This document shows, in pieces, positions 4,676-5,435 of a DNA stretch of 5,435 bases. Both the position numbers and the translations under genes were made by a program. Position 1 is the first letter of the stretch. Every line of letters starts with the position of its first letter. This DNA comes from Chloroflexota bacterium (GTDB lineage Bacteria; Chloroflexota; Dehalococcoidia; Tepidiformales; Tepidiformaceae). Under the pieces are notes generated by a model. The model ran no database searches, was not told the DNA's origin, and saw nothing but the letters and a program-made list of their open reading frames with translations. The DNA is taken from contig JANXYE010000652.1 of assembly GCA_025350285.1 (NCBI GenBank), positions 1 to 5,435 on the forward strand. Reading direction: 5' to 3'.

Positions 4676-5435
4676 ATGATGAATCACCAACGGTTGGTCA
4701 GCCGCATGGGTGCGGGGCGGTGGCTGCTGCTGCTCGCGCTGCTGGGAGCGGGGCTCGGTCTGCTCCGGGCGGAGGATGCGTTCGCGACGCCCGACCCGAG
4801 CCTCGGAAGCTTCCAGTTCTCAAGCGCGACCTTCCAGGCGACCGAGGGGACTGCGGCGGATGTGGTTGTAACTCGGACCGGCGGGTCGGGCCCGTACTGT
4901 CTCAACTACACGCTTTTCAAGGCTGGCGATACGGCCGTTCCTGGAACCGACTACTCCAACACACAAGGATGCATGTCCTTCACGAACAACAGCACGTCCA
5001 CTGACACGACCAAGCACATCTTGGTCAATACGCTTCACAACCCGGGGCTCGGTGACAAGACGCTGACCGTTCGCCTCTCGCCGGACTCGAACGTTGTTTT
5101 CGGAAGTCCCATCGACACGACGCTGACGATCAAGGACATCGACGGCCCACCGTCGTTCACGTTCACGCCCGCGAGCTACACAACGACCGACACCGCCACG
5201 ACCGTCCAGGTGACAGTGACCCGCGTAGGTGGCTCCGGCGTCGCGCAGCAGGTCTCGTATTCGACGATTGCTGGGACTGCGGCGGCGGGCACCGACTTCA
5301 CGGGCGTCCCTGCCACGGTCCTGCCGTTCGCCGCAAGTGCCTTGCCCAGCACGACGAACACGTTCGCCGTGACGATACTTCGGAACCCGGCCATCACCGG
5401 CAACAAGACGTTCTCAGTTCATCTCAGCTCGCCAT
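4676..5435 (+). CDS. Secreted Calx-beta repeat protein (3'-truncated by window edge)
   Basis: The frame stays open for 253 codons to the end of the window. Residues 1-37 form a signal peptide: arginines at 6, 10 and 15, the hydrophobic stretch WLLLLALLGAGLGLL (16-30), and a likely signal peptidase I site after A35-F36-A37. Two Calx-beta-like immunoglobulin-fold domains follow in tandem, about 46-157 and 159 to beyond 253. Each begins with an F-x-F/S-A-x-F-type strand and an acidic or Thr-rich turn. Each carries the family's 'G-T-D-Y/F' turn (PGTDYSN at 89-95, AGTDFTG at 204-210) and a 'K-T-L/F-x-V-x-L-S' strand (128-135, 244-251). The first closes with TLTIKDIDG (149-157), a typical domain boundary with Ca2+-binding Asp residues. 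C75 and C99 in the first domain could form a disulfide. Such domains occur in large exported adhesins and surface proteins, so more repeats may follow off the window. Third codon positions look less GC-biased than in purH. Confidence 0.85.
   Translation, partial: MMNHQRLVSRMGAGRWLLLLALLGAGLGLLRAEDAFATPDPSLGSFQFSSATFQATEGTAADVVVTRTGGSGPYCLNYTLFKAGDTAVPGTDYSNTQGCMSFTNNSTSTDTTKHILVNTLHNPGLGDKTLTVRLSPDSNVVFGSPIDTTLTIKDIDGPPSFTFTPASYTTTDTATTVQVTVTRVGGSGVAQQVSYSTIAGTAAAGTDFTGVPATVLPFAASALPSTTNTFAVTILRNPAITGNKTFSVHLSSP

Noticed and set aside
4182..4679. A plus-strand open frame across the DinB-like gene and heptamer repeat.
   Set aside because: It is antisense to the His-ligand protein, translates the tandem repeat, and has no RBS or known domain.
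4654..5004. A plus-strand 116-codon frame overlapping the start of the Calx-beta gene.
   Set aside because: It lacks the signal peptide and domain patterns seen in the frame starting at 4676, and the strong GGAGGT site serves the 4676 ATG.

Overview
The window is a GC-rich bacterial chromosomal segment with mostly G/C third codon positions. It holds housekeeping and accessory genes and carries no phage, plasmid or CRISPR signature. A ZTP riboswitch ahead of purH, a tandem nitrilase-fold protein, heptamer tandem repeats and 'CTTGGCGTCTTGG'-type intergenic repeats suggest a high-GC environmental bacterium. Chloroflexota or a similar phylum is my guess only; nothing in the sequence proves a lineage.

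Layout, left to right: (1) The 3' part of a DUF1003 membrane protein gene (+, to 369). (2) Six bases further, convergent, a 516-codon carbon-nitrogen hydrolase gene (-, 376-1926). It is built from an intact nitrilase domain followed by a second nitrilase-like half that has lost two of the three catalytic residues. (3) A 221-base divergent intergenic region (1927-2147). It contains a well-formed ZTP/ZMP (pfl-type) riboswitch aptamer at 1986-2068, a -10 box placed to start the transcript at the first base of P1, and a downstream hairpin that would hide the purH Shine-Dalgarno sequence. (4) purH (+, 2148-3713), the bifunctional AICAR transformylase/IMP cyclohydrolase. (5) A 270-base spacer between convergent genes (3714-3983), packed with related repeats in two opposite orientations. 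(6) A DinB/YfiT-like putative metalloprotein (-, 3984-4490). (7) A 185-base divergent spacer (4491-4675) with a 7-base tandem repeat and a clear promoter/RBS for the last gene. (8) The 5' part of a secreted Calx-beta repeat protein (+, from 4676, running off the end).

The best-connected functional unit is the riboswitch plus purH. ZMP (AICAR ribotide), the ligand of this riboswitch class, is the substrate of the PurH transformylase step. The switch can therefore raise PurH when 10-formyl-tetrahydrofolate is short and ZMP accumulates. The other genes look like independent single-gene transcription units: every adjacent pair is convergent or divergent, so there is no operon in the window.

I see no wholly new system. 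The items most worth a second look are the riboswitch with its apparently translational expression platform, the half-dead tandem nitrilase, and the inverted repeat cluster between purH and the DinB gene.
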